From the NCBI RefSeq assembly GCF_020171945.1, contig NZ_JAIVAP010000002.1, forward strand, positions 248,001-312,000: 64,000 nucleotides of DNA, in the 5' to 3' direction. This document shows, in pieces, positions 56,278 to 64,000 of the stretch. The position numbers and the translations under genes were made by a program. Within the stretch, counting starts at the first letter, position 1. Each line of letters starts with the position of its first letter. Below the pieces are notes generated by a model. It saw only the letters and a list, made by a program, of their open reading frames with translations. It did not search any database and had not been told where the DNA came from. The stretch comes from Bacillus infantis. GTDB taxonomy: Bacteria > Bacillota > Bacilli > Bacillales > Cytobacillaceae.

Positions 56278-57435
56278 TCAATCAGCAGCAGGCTTGTGCC
56301 GGCTGTAATCCCTGACGATGCCCGCAATTGTGCAGCCAAGCTCGCTGATTTCCTCCAAGGCAGAATTCCGGCCAAAGGAAATCCGGATAAACTCTTTTGC
56401 TGCAGCATCCTCCATGCCCATCGCCTTCAGGGCCTTGGAAGGATTCTGCATCCCTGTCTGGCAGGCGCTTCCTGTTGATATCGCAAATCCTCTCCGATTG
56501 CATTCAAGCATCATCCATTGCCCTTCAATTCCCCTGATCCCAAGTCCGACCGTAGAGGCAAGCTGCTCCCCGGGTAAGTCGGAACCGTATACTGTAATGG
56601 GAAGGTCCGCCTCTTTCATCACTCCAAGAAATTCTTCTCTCTGCCTGGCAGCAAGCACCGAAAGGTCAGTCAGGGAACTGTATGCCTTTCCTGCTGCTTC
56701 TAACATAGCGGCTATCCCTGGGACATTCACTGTGCCGGGCCTGAAACCATCTTCGTGCGAACTGTCTGGATAGTATGGCTTCCAGGAAAGAGCAGGTCTG
56801 ACGTATACAGCGCCAACCCCTTTGGGCCCGTAAAATTTGTGGGCAGAGATAGAAAGGCTGTCTGCATGATCAAGAATGCCGGCCAGATCCATTTTCCCGA
56901 AGGAGTGGACCATATCGCTGTGCAGCAGAATCTCATTCTTCCGGCAAAGAGCGCTTATTTCCATCAAAGGCTGGATGGTCCCGATTTCGGAATTGCAGTG
57001 CTGGATGACAGCCAGCACTGTATCTTCCCTTATAGCAGCTTCAAACTCGGAAATTCTGATTCTTCCTTTTTCATCAAAAGGCAGGAGAGTTATATCACAG
57101 CCTTCTTCCTCAAGCCGCCTGAGTGTACTGTGGACAGAAGAATGCTCTGCCTTGCCCGCTATGATGTGCTTTCCTTTCTTTTCCGCAGCAGAGAGCAGTG
57201 CATGGATGGCAAGGAAATTTCCCTCGCTTCCCCCGCTTGTAAAATAAATCCCTTCTTTTTCAGCCCCGAGCATGAGGGCAAGCTGGGCACGGCAGCTTTC
57301 GAGCAGGGAAGCTGCCCGGCTGCCGGTGTCATGCAGGCTGCCAGTATTGCCGAAATATTCACCTGATGCTTTCACATATACATTTGCCGCATCCAGATCT
57401 AATGGAGTCGTTGCAGCATAATCAAAATATTTCAT
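56278..57435 (-). CDS. nifS: Cysteine desulfurase NifS (NAD locus)
   Basis: A 385-residue class V PLP enzyme releasing sulfur from cysteine. PLP Lys is in SISAHKFYGPKGVG and the sulfur-carrying Cys in ISTGSACQTG near residue 320. In B. subtilis this NifS assembles the 4Fe-4S cluster of NadA, whose gene lies in the divergent nadBCA operon. The start is ATG at 57435 with GGAAGCTGG upstream. Confidence 0.95.
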   Translation of the reverse strand: MKYFDYAATTPLDLDAANVYVKASGEYFGNTGSLHDTGSRAASLLESCRAQLALMLGAEKEGIYFTSGGSEGNFLAIHALLSAAEKKGKHIIAGKAEHSSVHSTLRRLEEEGCDITLLPFDEKGRIRISEFEAAIREDTVLAVIQHCNSEIGTIQPLMEISALCRKNEILLHSDMVHSFGKMDLAGILDHADSLSISAHKFYGPKGVGAVYVRPALSWKPYYPDSSHEDGFRPGTVNVPGIAAMLEAAGKAYSSLTDLSVLAARQREEFLGVMKEADLPITVYGSDLPGEQLASTVGLGIRGIEGQWMMLECNRRGFAISTGSACQTGMQNPSKALKAMGMEDAAAKEFIRISFGRNSALEEISELGCTIAGIVRDYSRHKPAAD

Positions 57436-57502
57436 CGTTAACCAGCTTCCAATCTATGAATGTTAAAAATCACTTGTCATAAGTTTAAATCTATGTAAAT
57501 AT

Positions 57503-57518
57503 AGGTGTCAAGACACCT
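57503..57518. promoter_or_regulatory. NiaR operator between nifS and nadB
   Basis: Perfect palindrome AGGTGTC-AA-GACACCT centred between the divergent nifS and nadB genes. It agrees with the known NiaR/YrxA box. It lies immediately downstream of a nadB promoter candidate (TTGTCA at 57474-57479, weak -10 near 57497) and 22 bases before the nadB start. Confidence 0.88.
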
Positions 57519-57539
57519 GTAAAACAGGAGGAAGAAAAA

Positions 57540-59126
57540 ATGGCAAATCGCACCGATGTGATCATCATTGGAAGCGGTGTGGCAGCTTTGCAATTGGCAA
57601 AGGAGCTCAGCCGTGATATGAATGTGATTATTTTCACAAAATCAAAGGTGACAGATAGCAATTCCTATATGGCCCAGGGCGGCATAGCGGCAGCTCTCGG
57701 CAGTCAGGACAGCCCTTCTCTCCACTTAAAAGATACATTGGAAGCGGGCCGCTGGCATAATGACGAAAGGGCAGCAAGGCTTATGACAGCAGCGGCTCCC
57801 GGATTAATCAATGAACTGCATGCATCAGGATGCCCTTTCGATAACGGTCCATCAGGGGAACTTCTCCTTGGAATGGAAGGGGCGCACCGCGAGAAACGGA
57901 TTGTCCATGGGGGCGGTGACGCGACCGGACAAAAGCTTGTCGGGTTTTTAATGGGACAAAGAAATGAGAATATCAAAATCATTGAAAAGTTTTTTGTGTA
58001 TGAGCTTCTGACAAATGACTCCGGCTGCTATGGGGTGAGGGGCATAGGTCAGGATGGGAAACGGTCTGAATATTACTCAGAACACATTGTACTGGCAACA
58101 GGGGGCTGCGGTCAGCTGTACAGTTTCACCTCCAACGCCGAAACTGTCACGGGGGATGGAATAGCTTTGGCCTACAGGGCCGGGGCAGAGGTTGCGGATA
58201 TGGAATTCATTCAATTTCATCCAACATTATTATCAATTGGCGGCAAAGGCGCTGGCCTGATATCTGAAGCTGTACGGGGTGAAGGGGCAAGGCTTGTCAC
58301 AGCAGATGGCCGTGCCATCATGGAGGACGTCCACCCTATGAAGGATCTGGCTCCGCGCCATATCGTGTCGCAAACCATTTTCGAGTATATAAACAGCGGA
58401 ACTGAGATTTTTCTTGATATTGCCTCTATCGGGAATTTCGCTGCCCGGTTCCCGACGATAACGGAGATGTGCAGGAAAAACGGGATATCCTTGAAGCGGG
58501 GGCTGCTGCCGGTAATTCCCGGCAGCCACTTCCTGATGGGCGGGATTAGGACCGATCTGGACGGCAGAACCTCAGTCGATGGCCTTTATGCCATAGGGGA
58601 GGCTGCTTGTACAGGTGTCCATGGGGCGAACCGGCTGGCGAGCAATTCTTTGCTCGAAGGGCTCTATTTTGGAAGGCAGCTTGCCCGGTATATCTTATCC
58701 AGTCCGATGCAGCGCAATCAGCCGGGTTCCAGGAGTATAGAGAAAGCGGAATCCCGTCCTTCGCTATGCCTGCCCCCTATCAAGGAAATAAAAGAGCGTA
58801 TGATGCAGAATGCCGGGATCGTCCGCACCGCCTCCGGCCTTCTTTCACAAAGGGAATGGCTGCAGGGATATGGGACGGAAAAGTGGGTCAGTGCCTCGCT
58901 TGAAGGGTATCGTCAGGAGGAGGTAAAGGTTATCTTTATGCTCATTGCCTCCTGGCTCATCACGGAAGCGGCCTTAAGAAGGACCGAAAGCCGCGGGGGG
59001 CATTTCCGAAGCGACTTTCCATTTGAGGATGACCAGAAATGGCTGAGAGTACAGATAATCCAGCAGAAAGATCAAAAAGAAGAGGATGGGGAGAATGAAC
59101 AGAATAAAGCTGCGGCTGCTACTTGA
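57540..59126 (+). CDS. nadB: L-aspartate oxidase NadB
   Basis: A 528-residue flavoprotein oxidising aspartate to iminoaspartate, the first step of de novo NAD synthesis. The FAD-binding GSGVAALQLAKELS is at the N-terminus, the flavin and substrate segments SYMAQGGIAAAL and HGGGDATGQKL follow, and the active-site region HPTLLS and ATGGCGQLYSFTSN are present. AGGAGGA precedes the ATG. Its 3' end overlaps nadC by 32 bases. Confidence 0.96.
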   Translation: MANRTDVIIIGSGVAALQLAKELSRDMNVIIFTKSKVTDSNSYMAQGGIAAALGSQDSPSLHLKDTLEAGRWHNDERAARLMTAAAPGLINELHASGCPFDNGPSGELLLGMEGAHREKRIVHGGGDATGQKLVGFLMGQRNENIKIIEKFFVYELLTNDSGCYGVRGIGQDGKRSEYYSEHIVLATGGCGQLYSFTSNAETVTGDGIALAYRAGAEVADMEFIQFHPTLLSIGGKGAGLISEAVRGEGARLVTADGRAIMEDVHPMKDLAPRHIVSQTIFEYINSGTEIFLDIASIGNFAARFPTITEMCRKNGISLKRGLLPVIPGSHFLMGGIRTDLDGRTSVDGLYAIGEAACTGVHGANRLASNSLLEGLYFGRQLARYILSSPMQRNQPGSRSIEKAESRPSLCLPPIKEIKERMMQNAGIVRTASGLLSQREWLQGYGTEKWVSASLEGYRQEEVKVIFMLIASWLITEAALRRTESRGGHFRSDFPFEDDQKWLRVQIIQQKDQKEEDGENEQNKAAAAT

Positions 59127-59946
59127 GCAATTTTTTCTCGAGGACATCGGGGACCGGGATGTGAGCAGTGAATTGATATTTGGTGAAGAAGAGCAGGGGG
59201 AGATCGTATTTTTGGCCAAGGAAGATGGCATTTTTTGCGGAGCCGATATCCTTTTGACAGGCTTCCCTTTACTGGACAGCACTATTTCGGTTGATTTGAT
59301 CGCGGGAGACGGCGGACAGATAAGGGCCGGCCAGACTCTTGCAAGGGTGAGCGGGCCGGTTCACAGCCTCCTGAAAGGGGAGCGTGTCATTCTTAATCTG
59401 CTGCAGCGGATGAGCGGGATCGCGACAAGCACAAATAAGGCCGTACAGTTAATGGCCGGAAGCCGCACAAGGATCACGGATACAAGAAAAACGACCCCTG
59501 GTTTGAGGATGCTGGAGAAATATGCAGTCCGTACAGGAGGGGGCTTTAACCACCGATATGGTTTGTATGATGCTGTCATGATCAAGGATAATCATATTTC
59601 CTTTGCAGGCGGCATTTCAAATGCAGTTGAGGCGGTCAGGTCAAAACTTGGGCATATGGTGAAAATAGAGGTTGAAACAGAAACGAAGGATCAGGTGCTC
59701 GAGGCGGTCGAAGCAAAGGCAGATGTTATCATGTTTGATAACCGGTCACCCGAAGAAATCCGCGAATGGCTGCCGCTCGTTCCGGAAGAAATCACAACAG
59801 AGGCATCAGGCGGGATTACGATGGAGACACTTGCCGCTTATGGGGAAACAAATGTAGATTATATTTCGCTCGGTTTTCTCACGCATTCTGTCAAGTCGCT
59901 GGATATCAGTGTGAAAGTCAAAATGCTTCAGGAGGTAAAAGGATGA
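59095..59946 (+). CDS. nadC: Nicotinate-nucleotide diphosphorylase (quinolinate PRTase) NadC
   Basis: A 283-residue enzyme turning quinolinate and PRPP into nicotinate mononucleotide. Motifs: [51 protein letters not shown] and the glycine-rich [16 protein letters not shown] 59095, with GAGG 9 bases before, is preferred to 59086. The start lies inside nadB, and the stop overlaps nadA in ATGA, so all three are coupled. Confidence 0.95.
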   Translation: MNRIKLRLLLEQFFLEDIGDRDVSSELIFGEEEQGEIVFLAKEDGIFCGADILLTGFPLLDSTISVDLIAGDGGQIRAGQTLARVSGPVHSLLKGERVILNLLQRMSGIATSTNKAVQLMAGSRTRITDTRKTTPGLRMLEKYAVRTGGGFNHRYGLYDAVMIKDNHISFAGGISNAVEAVRSKLGHMVKIEVETETKDQVLEAVEAKADVIMFDNRSPEEIREWLPLVPEEITTEASGGITMETLAAYGETNVDYISLGFLTHSVKSLDISVKVKMLQEVKG

Positions 59947-61049
59947 ATATTTTTGAGATAGCGGAGCAAGGGGCAAAGATGCTTCCGGAAAAATATAAAA
60001 CGATGTCAACGGAAGAGCTTGAGGAAAGAGTACGGGCTGTAAAAAGCAGGCTTGGAAAGAAGCTCTTCATCCCCGGACACCATTATCAGAAAGATGAAGT
60101 CATCCAATTTGCCGACTCTACTGGAGATTCGCTTAAGCTTGCCCAGTTGTCTGCTGAGAACAAAGAAGCAGAGCATATTGTATTTTGCGGGGTCCATTTC
60201 ATGGCGGAAACAGCAGATATCCTGACCGCAGAAAGTCAAAAAGTGTATCTGCCAGATATGAGGGCCGGCTGTTCCATGGCTGATATGGCCGATATCCGCC
60301 AGACTGAGAAAGCCTGGAGCCGGCTGTCTGCCATGTTCGGCGATACAATGCTGCCTCTGACTTATGTGAATTCAACAGCTACGATCAAGGCGTTTACTGG
60401 TGCACATGGAGGAGCCACCGTTACCTCGTCGAATGCAGAAGAAATGGTTGAGTGGGCGTTTACGCAAAAAGAAAGGCTGCTTTTTCTGCCTGATCAGCAT
60501 CTTGGGAGAAATACAGCCTTCAATCTGGCTATCCCGCTCGACAGAATGGCCGTCTGGAATCCAATCTCTGAAGTTCTTGAATACGAAGGCGATCTGGAGG
60601 AAGTGAAGGTTATCCTGTGGAAAGGGCACTGCTCTGTCCACGAAAACTTTACCATGGCAAACATCGAGCAGGTCAGGGCAGACTATCCTGACATGAAAAT
60701 CATCGTGCATCCTGAATGCCGGAGAGAGGTAGTCGAACGGTCTGACTTTGCCGGATCAACCAATTACATCATCCAGGCAATCGAAAAGTCTGCTCCGGGG
60801 ACCCAGTGGGCGATCGGGACCGAAATGAATCTTGTAAATAGAATCATCCAATCCCATCCGGACAAAAAGATCATCTCCCTCAACCCGAATATGTGCCCAT
60901 GTCTGACCATGAACAGAATCGACCTTCCGCATCTGGCCTGGTCACTCGAGATGGCAGCGGAAGGGAATGGCGTGAACAGGATCACAGTGCCGGAGCCTGA
61001 TGCTTCCAATGCGAGGCTTGCCCTTGAGAGGATGCTTGCACGGTCCTGA
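59943..61049 (+). CDS. nadA: Quinolinate synthase NadA
   Basis: A 368-residue 4Fe-4S enzyme condensing iminoaspartate with dihydroxyacetone phosphate, the same length as in B. subtilis. Cluster cysteines sit in [19 protein letters not shown] and [24 protein letters not shown] directly precedes the start; the frame from 59766 lies in nadC. It depends on NifS for its cluster. Confidence 0.96.
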   Translation: MNIFEIAEQGAKMLPEKYKTMSTEELEERVRAVKSRLGKKLFIPGHHYQKDEVIQFADSTGDSLKLAQLSAENKEAEHIVFCGVHFMAETADILTAESQKVYLPDMRAGCSMADMADIRQTEKAWSRLSAMFGDTMLPLTYVNSTATIKAFTGAHGGATVTSSNAEEMVEWAFTQKERLLFLPDQHLGRNTAFNLAIPLDRMAVWNPISEVLEYEGDLEEVKVILWKGHCSVHENFTMANIEQVRADYPDMKIIVHPECRREVVERSDFAGSTNYIIQAIEKSAPGTQWAIGTEMNLVNRIIQSHPDKKIISLNPNMCPCLTMNRIDLPHLAWSLEMAAEGNGVNRITVPEPDASNARLALERMLARS

Positions 61050-61092
61050 TCCTTTTGAAAAAATTAAACAAATAAATATCAGAGCTTTTCAG

Positions 61093-61171
61093 CAGTCCCT
61101 TTTCTTCTGTGTTATATGGCAAGCCTGCCAGTCATATCATTGAAGACGAAGGGACTGTTTTATTTTTTTAT
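61093..61171 (+). terminator. Terminator of nadBCA
   Basis: CAGTCCCT / AGGGACTG arms with an inner TTCTTC / GAAGA pairing enclose about 40 bases, and TTTTATTTTTTT follows. Confidence 0.8.
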
Positions 61172-61267
61172 AGAAGCAGTATGGCACCGCTGCGTGGCCT
61201 GAGGAGGAAAGTTTATCCGGAACCGCATATGTTTTTTTAATAATGATTAGCAATTTGCCCATTCCGT

Positions 61268-61275
61268 CATACAAT
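61268..61275 (+). promoter_or_regulatory. Candidate sigma-E -10 of safA
   Basis: CATACAAT, identical to the sigma-E -10 consensus, lies 32 bases before the safA start. The -35 region (around 61246-61253, TTAGCAAT) is a poor match. B. subtilis safA is sigma-E dependent. Confidence 0.45.
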
Positions 61276-61306
61276 GTATGGACTTATGCATAGGAGGGAT
61301 ATCAGA

Positions 61307-62854
61307 GTGAAGATCCATATCGTACAGAAAGGGGATACTCTTTGGAAGATCGCCAAGAAGTACGGCGTGAACTTTGAAGAGCTGAAGAAGATGAATTCGC
61401 AGCTCAGCAACCCTGATATGATTATGCCCGGGATGAAGATAAAAGTTCCTACAGCAGGGGGAAGTATAAAGAAAGAAGCCCCGATGGGAATGTCTCCTGA
61501 AGCAAAAATCAATATGGGCGCGAAGAAGGAAATGCCAAAAGCAGAGCATCCTTTTGCAAAAGAAAAGCCAATCGAGGCTGTGGAAGCGCCGCAGCCAAAG
61601 AAAGAAGCACCAAAGCCGCAGGTGACGGCTCCAAAGATGGAACAGCCGAAAGCGCCTTTCGTTCCAAAAATGCCGCAGCCGATCATTCCGGATATTGATA
61701 TCAACAATTACTATATGATGAACATGCCAGCCCCTAAGCCGCAGCCAAAGCCGCAGCCAAAGCCGAAGGCCATGCCGAAACAGGAATACAAGCCGAAGCC
61801 GATAGAAGAGCCGGCAGCCCAGATGCCGATCACCATGCCAAAGCAGCAGCCGCAGCTGCCGCCGAAGCCGATGAATATTCTTCCCGGCATTAAGCCGATT
61901 GGTGAAGAAAGCCCTGAAATGGAAAGTCCAGAAACAGCGCAGATGCCGCTGCAAGGAGGTTATAAACAGCCTATGTACCCTTATCAGCCAAACTATTATC
62001 AAGGATCTCCGGTGAACCCGGGGCATGGTTATCAGCAGCCTGGCCAATATCCGCAGGTTCAGGGGGCTTCCATGCCATATCAGCAGCAGATGCCATATCA
62101 GCAGCAGATGCCGTACCAGCATGGCATGATGCCTGGAATGGAAGGTGCCGGCCAGATGCACCACCAATATGAAGAATCTTCATCCTTTATGCCTATGAGC
62201 AACACTAATCCGATGTATGCCCAGCCGACAGGTGTTATGGGAATATCAGATCAGCAGCAGCTGCCATTGTCTCCTATGTCCCAGCAGCAGCTTCCGCTCC
62301 AGCCGACCCAGACGATGCCTGCCATGCAGCAGCAATATCCATTTCCTCCATACCCAGCCTGCCTTCACCCGGTTTCACCGGTAATGCCTGGCCCTGGCTA
62401 CGGTGCCTGTGAACCGGGGATGCCATACGGATATCCTCAGCAGCCTATGGTACAGGGAGCAATGGAGGAATATGAGTCACCTTCTATGGCCCAGATGCCA
62501 TTAATGCCTTCGCAAAGCCAAATGCCGATCATGCCTTCTGAAGCCCAGATGCCGCTCATGCCTCAGCAGGGCGTCCAGGGGATGTCTGATGACTGCGGAT
62601 GCGGCTCAGGCATGCCGCAGATGATGCCGGGCATGCACTATGGAATGCAGCAAGGAATGCAGCAGGGAATGCACCATATGGGGATGGGCATGCCGCAAAT
62701 GGGGTATGGAGCCCCATACCAGCCTCAGTATGGACAGCAGATGGGCTATGGCCAATCGCCATTCATGGGACAGCCGCAGGGTTATGGCCCGATGGGCGGC
62801 CAGGCATTCGGAATGCCGCGCTTTGACGATGAAAGCTATGAATTTAATGGTTAA
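61307..62854 (+). CDS. safA: Spore coat morphogenetic protein SafA
   Basis: A 515-residue protein. The LysM domain (1-50, KIHIVQKGDTLWKIAKKYGV) targets the cortex-coat interface. The remainder is low complexity: Lys/Pro-rich (90-215, PKPQPKPQPKPKA), then Gln/Met/Pro/Tyr-rich with repeated MPYQQQ, QMPLMPSQ and GMQQGMQQGM units and a DCGCGSG cluster. The start is GTG, matching B. subtilis SafA MKIHIVQKGD, with TAGGAGGGA 9 bases upstream. SafA builds the inner coat and binds SpoVID, encoded at the other end of the window. The next gene overlaps its end. Confidence 0.94.
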   Translation: MKIHIVQKGDTLWKIAKKYGVNFEELKKMNSQLSNPDMIMPGMKIKVPTAGGSIKKEAPMGMSPEAKINMGAKKEMPKAEHPFAKEKPIEAVEAPQPKKEAPKPQVTAPKMEQPKAPFVPKMPQPIIPDIDINNYYMMNMPAPKPQPKPQPKPKAMPKQEYKPKPIEEPAAQMPITMPKQQPQLPPKPMNILPGIKPIGEESPEMESPETAQMPLQGGYKQPMYPYQPNYYQGSPVNPGHGYQQPGQYPQVQGASMPYQQQMPYQQQMPYQHGMMPGMEGAGQMHHQYEESSSFMPMSNTNPMYAQPTGVMGISDQQQLPLSPMSQQQLPLQPTQTMPAMQQQYPFPPYPACLHPVSPVMPGPGYGACEPGMPYGYPQQPMVQGAMEEYESPSMAQMPLMPSQSQMPIMPSEAQMPLMPQQGVQGMSDDCGCGSGMPQMMPGMHYGMQQGMQQGMHHMGMGMPQMGYGAPYQPQYGQQMGYGQSPFMGQPQGYGPMGGQAFGMPRFDDESYEFNG

Positions 62855-63827
62855 AAGCTGGGGAGACGATTCTTATTGCAATCGTCTCCTCTCCTATTTG
62901 CGCCAAACCCTCCCTTTTCCTGTTAAGAAACTCTCACCGGTCAGAAACAATGTCATGCTGATTGATGCCGGGCAGGACATGTATGTGGTGAAAGGGTATT
63001 CCTCTTATCAGCGCCTTAAAATCCAGGAGGCCTTCACCTCTTCCCTCAAAAAAGAAGGTTTTGATTCTGCCTGCAGCTTTGAAACAGTGTCTTCCGCCCA
63101 GCCGCTTTATGATGGGAGGTATTATTATGGAGTCATGAAGTACATTGTCCCGGGTGCCTCTTTTTCTTATCATAATGAAGCTGACCGCAGCGCCGGGCTT
63201 GACCTGTTACGCCAGTACCACCATACAGCAGCGAAGGTGGCCGGACGCTACGATCGTGTCCTGCCCCGTTTCAGCCAAATTGAAAAATGGCGTGAAAGGG
63301 CAGCGCTGTTTTTGAGCAATCAGCCAGTGGTTAAATTTTTCGTCCAGAAAGAATTGATTGAAGAGCTGATGGGCTGGGCGGATTGGTCCCTGAAAGGTAT
63401 GGAGCGGGAAAAGGCATTTTTCGAAGCCGATAATGAAACAGTTCTTCATGGGGATGTAGCCCACCATAATTTTCTGAGAGATGAAACCGGTAAGGTTTAT
63501 TTGATCGACTTTGATTTAATCAGCATTGGCGCAGTTTGTATGGACTACCTTCAATATGCCAACCGGATCCTGCCGTTTATCGGCTGGTCTGCCGAAGCGC
63601 TGGCGGAGTATGATGTTTTATCTCCGTACCTTGGGAAAAAGGGATTTATTTATGCTCTGGCGTTTCCCTCAGACATTTTTCGGGAATGGAACAGATTAGT
63701 CAGAGAAGGGACATACAACGATCCTTATAAAACAAGGCAGCTGCTCGACATGACAGCAGGGCAGTTTACCGAAAGGAAACTTTTTATCAAAGAGCTGATG
63801 GAGCTTGAGAAAAAACTCCCCGATTAG
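62847..63827 (+). CDS. CotS/YutH-like APH-fold spore kinase homologue
   Basis: A 326-residue aminoglycoside-phosphotransferase-fold protein, likely in the spore coat CotS/YutH group. The catalytic loop HGDVAHHN and metal-binding IDFDLI near residues 205 and 225 are intact, unlike YsxE. MLIDAGQDMYVVKGYSS fits the nucleotide lobe strand with Lys. ATG 62847 overlaps safA by 8 bases, so coupled translation is likely; starts at 62829 or 62838 cannot be excluded and no strong ribosome site is seen. The frame reaching back to 62640 is a shadow of safA. Confidence 0.8.
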   Translation: MVKSWGDDSYCNRLLSYLRQTLPFPVKKLSPVRNNVMLIDAGQDMYVVKGYSSYQRLKIQEAFTSSLKKEGFDSACSFETVSSAQPLYDGRYYYGVMKYIVPGASFSYHNEADRSAGLDLLRQYHHTAAKVAGRYDRVLPRFSQIEKWRERAALFLSNQPVVKFFVQKELIEELMGWADWSLKGMEREKAFFEADNETVLHGDVAHHNFLRDETGKVYLIDFDLISIGAVCMDYLQYANRILPFIGWSAEALAEYDVLSPYLGKKGFIYALAFPSDIFREWNRLVREGTYNDPYKTRQLLDMTAGQFTERKLFIKELMELEKKLPD

Positions 63828-63856
63828 CTGGACAAAACTTTCAGGATGAAATCGAA

Positions 63857-63903
63857 CCTTCGCCGGTAAGCTATTAAGGAGCCTAGCTCAAAATTGGCGA
63901 AGG
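63857..63903 (+). other. Inverted repeat covering the lipoprotein ribosome site
   Basis: CCTTCGCC (63857-63864) pairs with GGCGAAGG (63896-63903) and inside it AGCTA with TAGCT around a ten-base loop. The 3' arm overlaps the AAGGGGG ribosome site of the next gene. No T tract follows. Confidence 0.5.
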
Positions 63904-63914
63904 GGGTCAGCCGC

Positions 63915-64000
63915 TTGAACCAAAAATTTCTGGCAGTACCATTTGCGGCATTATTAAGTCTTGGCCTGGCAGGCTGCGCTATGGGAGGAAACGGCGGAGA
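63915..64000 (+). CDS. Lipoprotein, probable CoxA/YhcN-YlaJ family, 5' end only
   Basis: Only 28 codons are inside the window. TTG at 63915 follows AAGGGGGTCAG. The product starts MNQKFLAVPFAALLSLGLAGC: a lipoprotein signal peptide with lipobox LAGC and Cys21. In B. subtilis the YhcN/YlaJ-type spore lipoprotein gene coxA follows safA, which suggests the same here, but the diagnostic part is outside the window. Confidence 0.6.
   Translation, partial: MNQKFLAVPFAALLSLGLAGCAMGGNGG

Noticed and set aside
59766-59942. N-terminal extension of nadA inside nadC.
   Set aside because: A strong ribosome site and the family-length start at 59943 make the extension unnecessary.
61247-62167. A 306-codon minus-strand frame rich in Arg, Leu and His.
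   Set aside because: It is the mirror of the low-complexity safA region; safA has a LysM domain, ribosome site and syntenic place.
62640-62846. N-terminal extension of the CotS/YutH-like gene.
   Set aside because: It overlaps safA in another frame and the residues resemble no kinase sequence.

Overview
The window is a chromosomal segment of a low-to-middling GC, endospore-forming Bacillaceae bacterium. The gene order follows the Bacillus subtilis lonA-ysxC-hemAXCDBL-spoVID-ysxE-valS-folC-comC-spoIIB-maf-radC-mreBCD-minCD-spoIVFAB-rplU-prp-rpmA-spo0B-obg-pheBA-niaR-nifS-nadBCA-safA block almost gene for gene. Sporulation genes (spoVID, ysxE, spoIIB, spoIVFA/FB, spo0B, safA and a CoxA-like lipoprotein at the right edge) show that it makes spores. 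A ribonuclease G/E gene (rng) and several insertions separate it from B. subtilis 168. The species cannot be fixed from the sequence alone.

Layout. 0-5 kb: the 3' end of lonA, ysxC, a three-gene polar amino-acid ABC transporter and a small convergent membrane protein. 5.3-11.6 kb: the haem operon hemAXCDBL, which takes glutamyl-tRNA to uroporphyrinogen III, with hemX as membrane partner. 11.7-12.2 kb: ten tandem copies of a 53-bp repeat. 12.4-15.2 kb: spoVID and ysxE (spore coat). 15.3-19.7 kb: a T-box-controlled valS, then folC.

19.7-39.7 kb: the main accessory region, a complete Gram-positive type IV pilus locus grown around the comC prepilin peptidase gene between folC and spoIIB. It carries a GAF-GGDEF diguanylate cyclase, a secreted von Willebrand A protein with an intact MIDAS, a minus-strand operon of three pilin-like proteins (one a 663-residue PilX-like protein with a predicted beta-helical body), an unknown acidic membrane protein, a PRC-barrel protein, a VanW-like protein, PilB with an MshEN (c-di-GMP-type) N-terminus, PilT, PilC, a class IVa pilin with its own promoter, the prepilin peptidase, PilM, PilN, PilO and a second pilin. 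A strong terminator ends it. The set reads as a retractile pilus controlled by cyclic di-GMP and tipped by a VWA adhesin; function is inferred, not shown.

39.7-54 kb: spoIIB, maf, radC, mreBCD, minCD, spoIVFAB, rng, the L21 leader with rplU-prp-rpmA, spo0B and obg, covering cell shape, division-site choice, sporulation signalling and ribosome assembly. Two structured Bacillaceae-type intergenic repeats flank minCD. 54-61 kb: pheB-pheA, then the NAD locus in which the NiaR repressor, nifS and nadBCA are divergent around one perfect NiaR-type operator. 61-64 kb: safA, an APH-fold kinase-like coat gene and the start of a lipoprotein.
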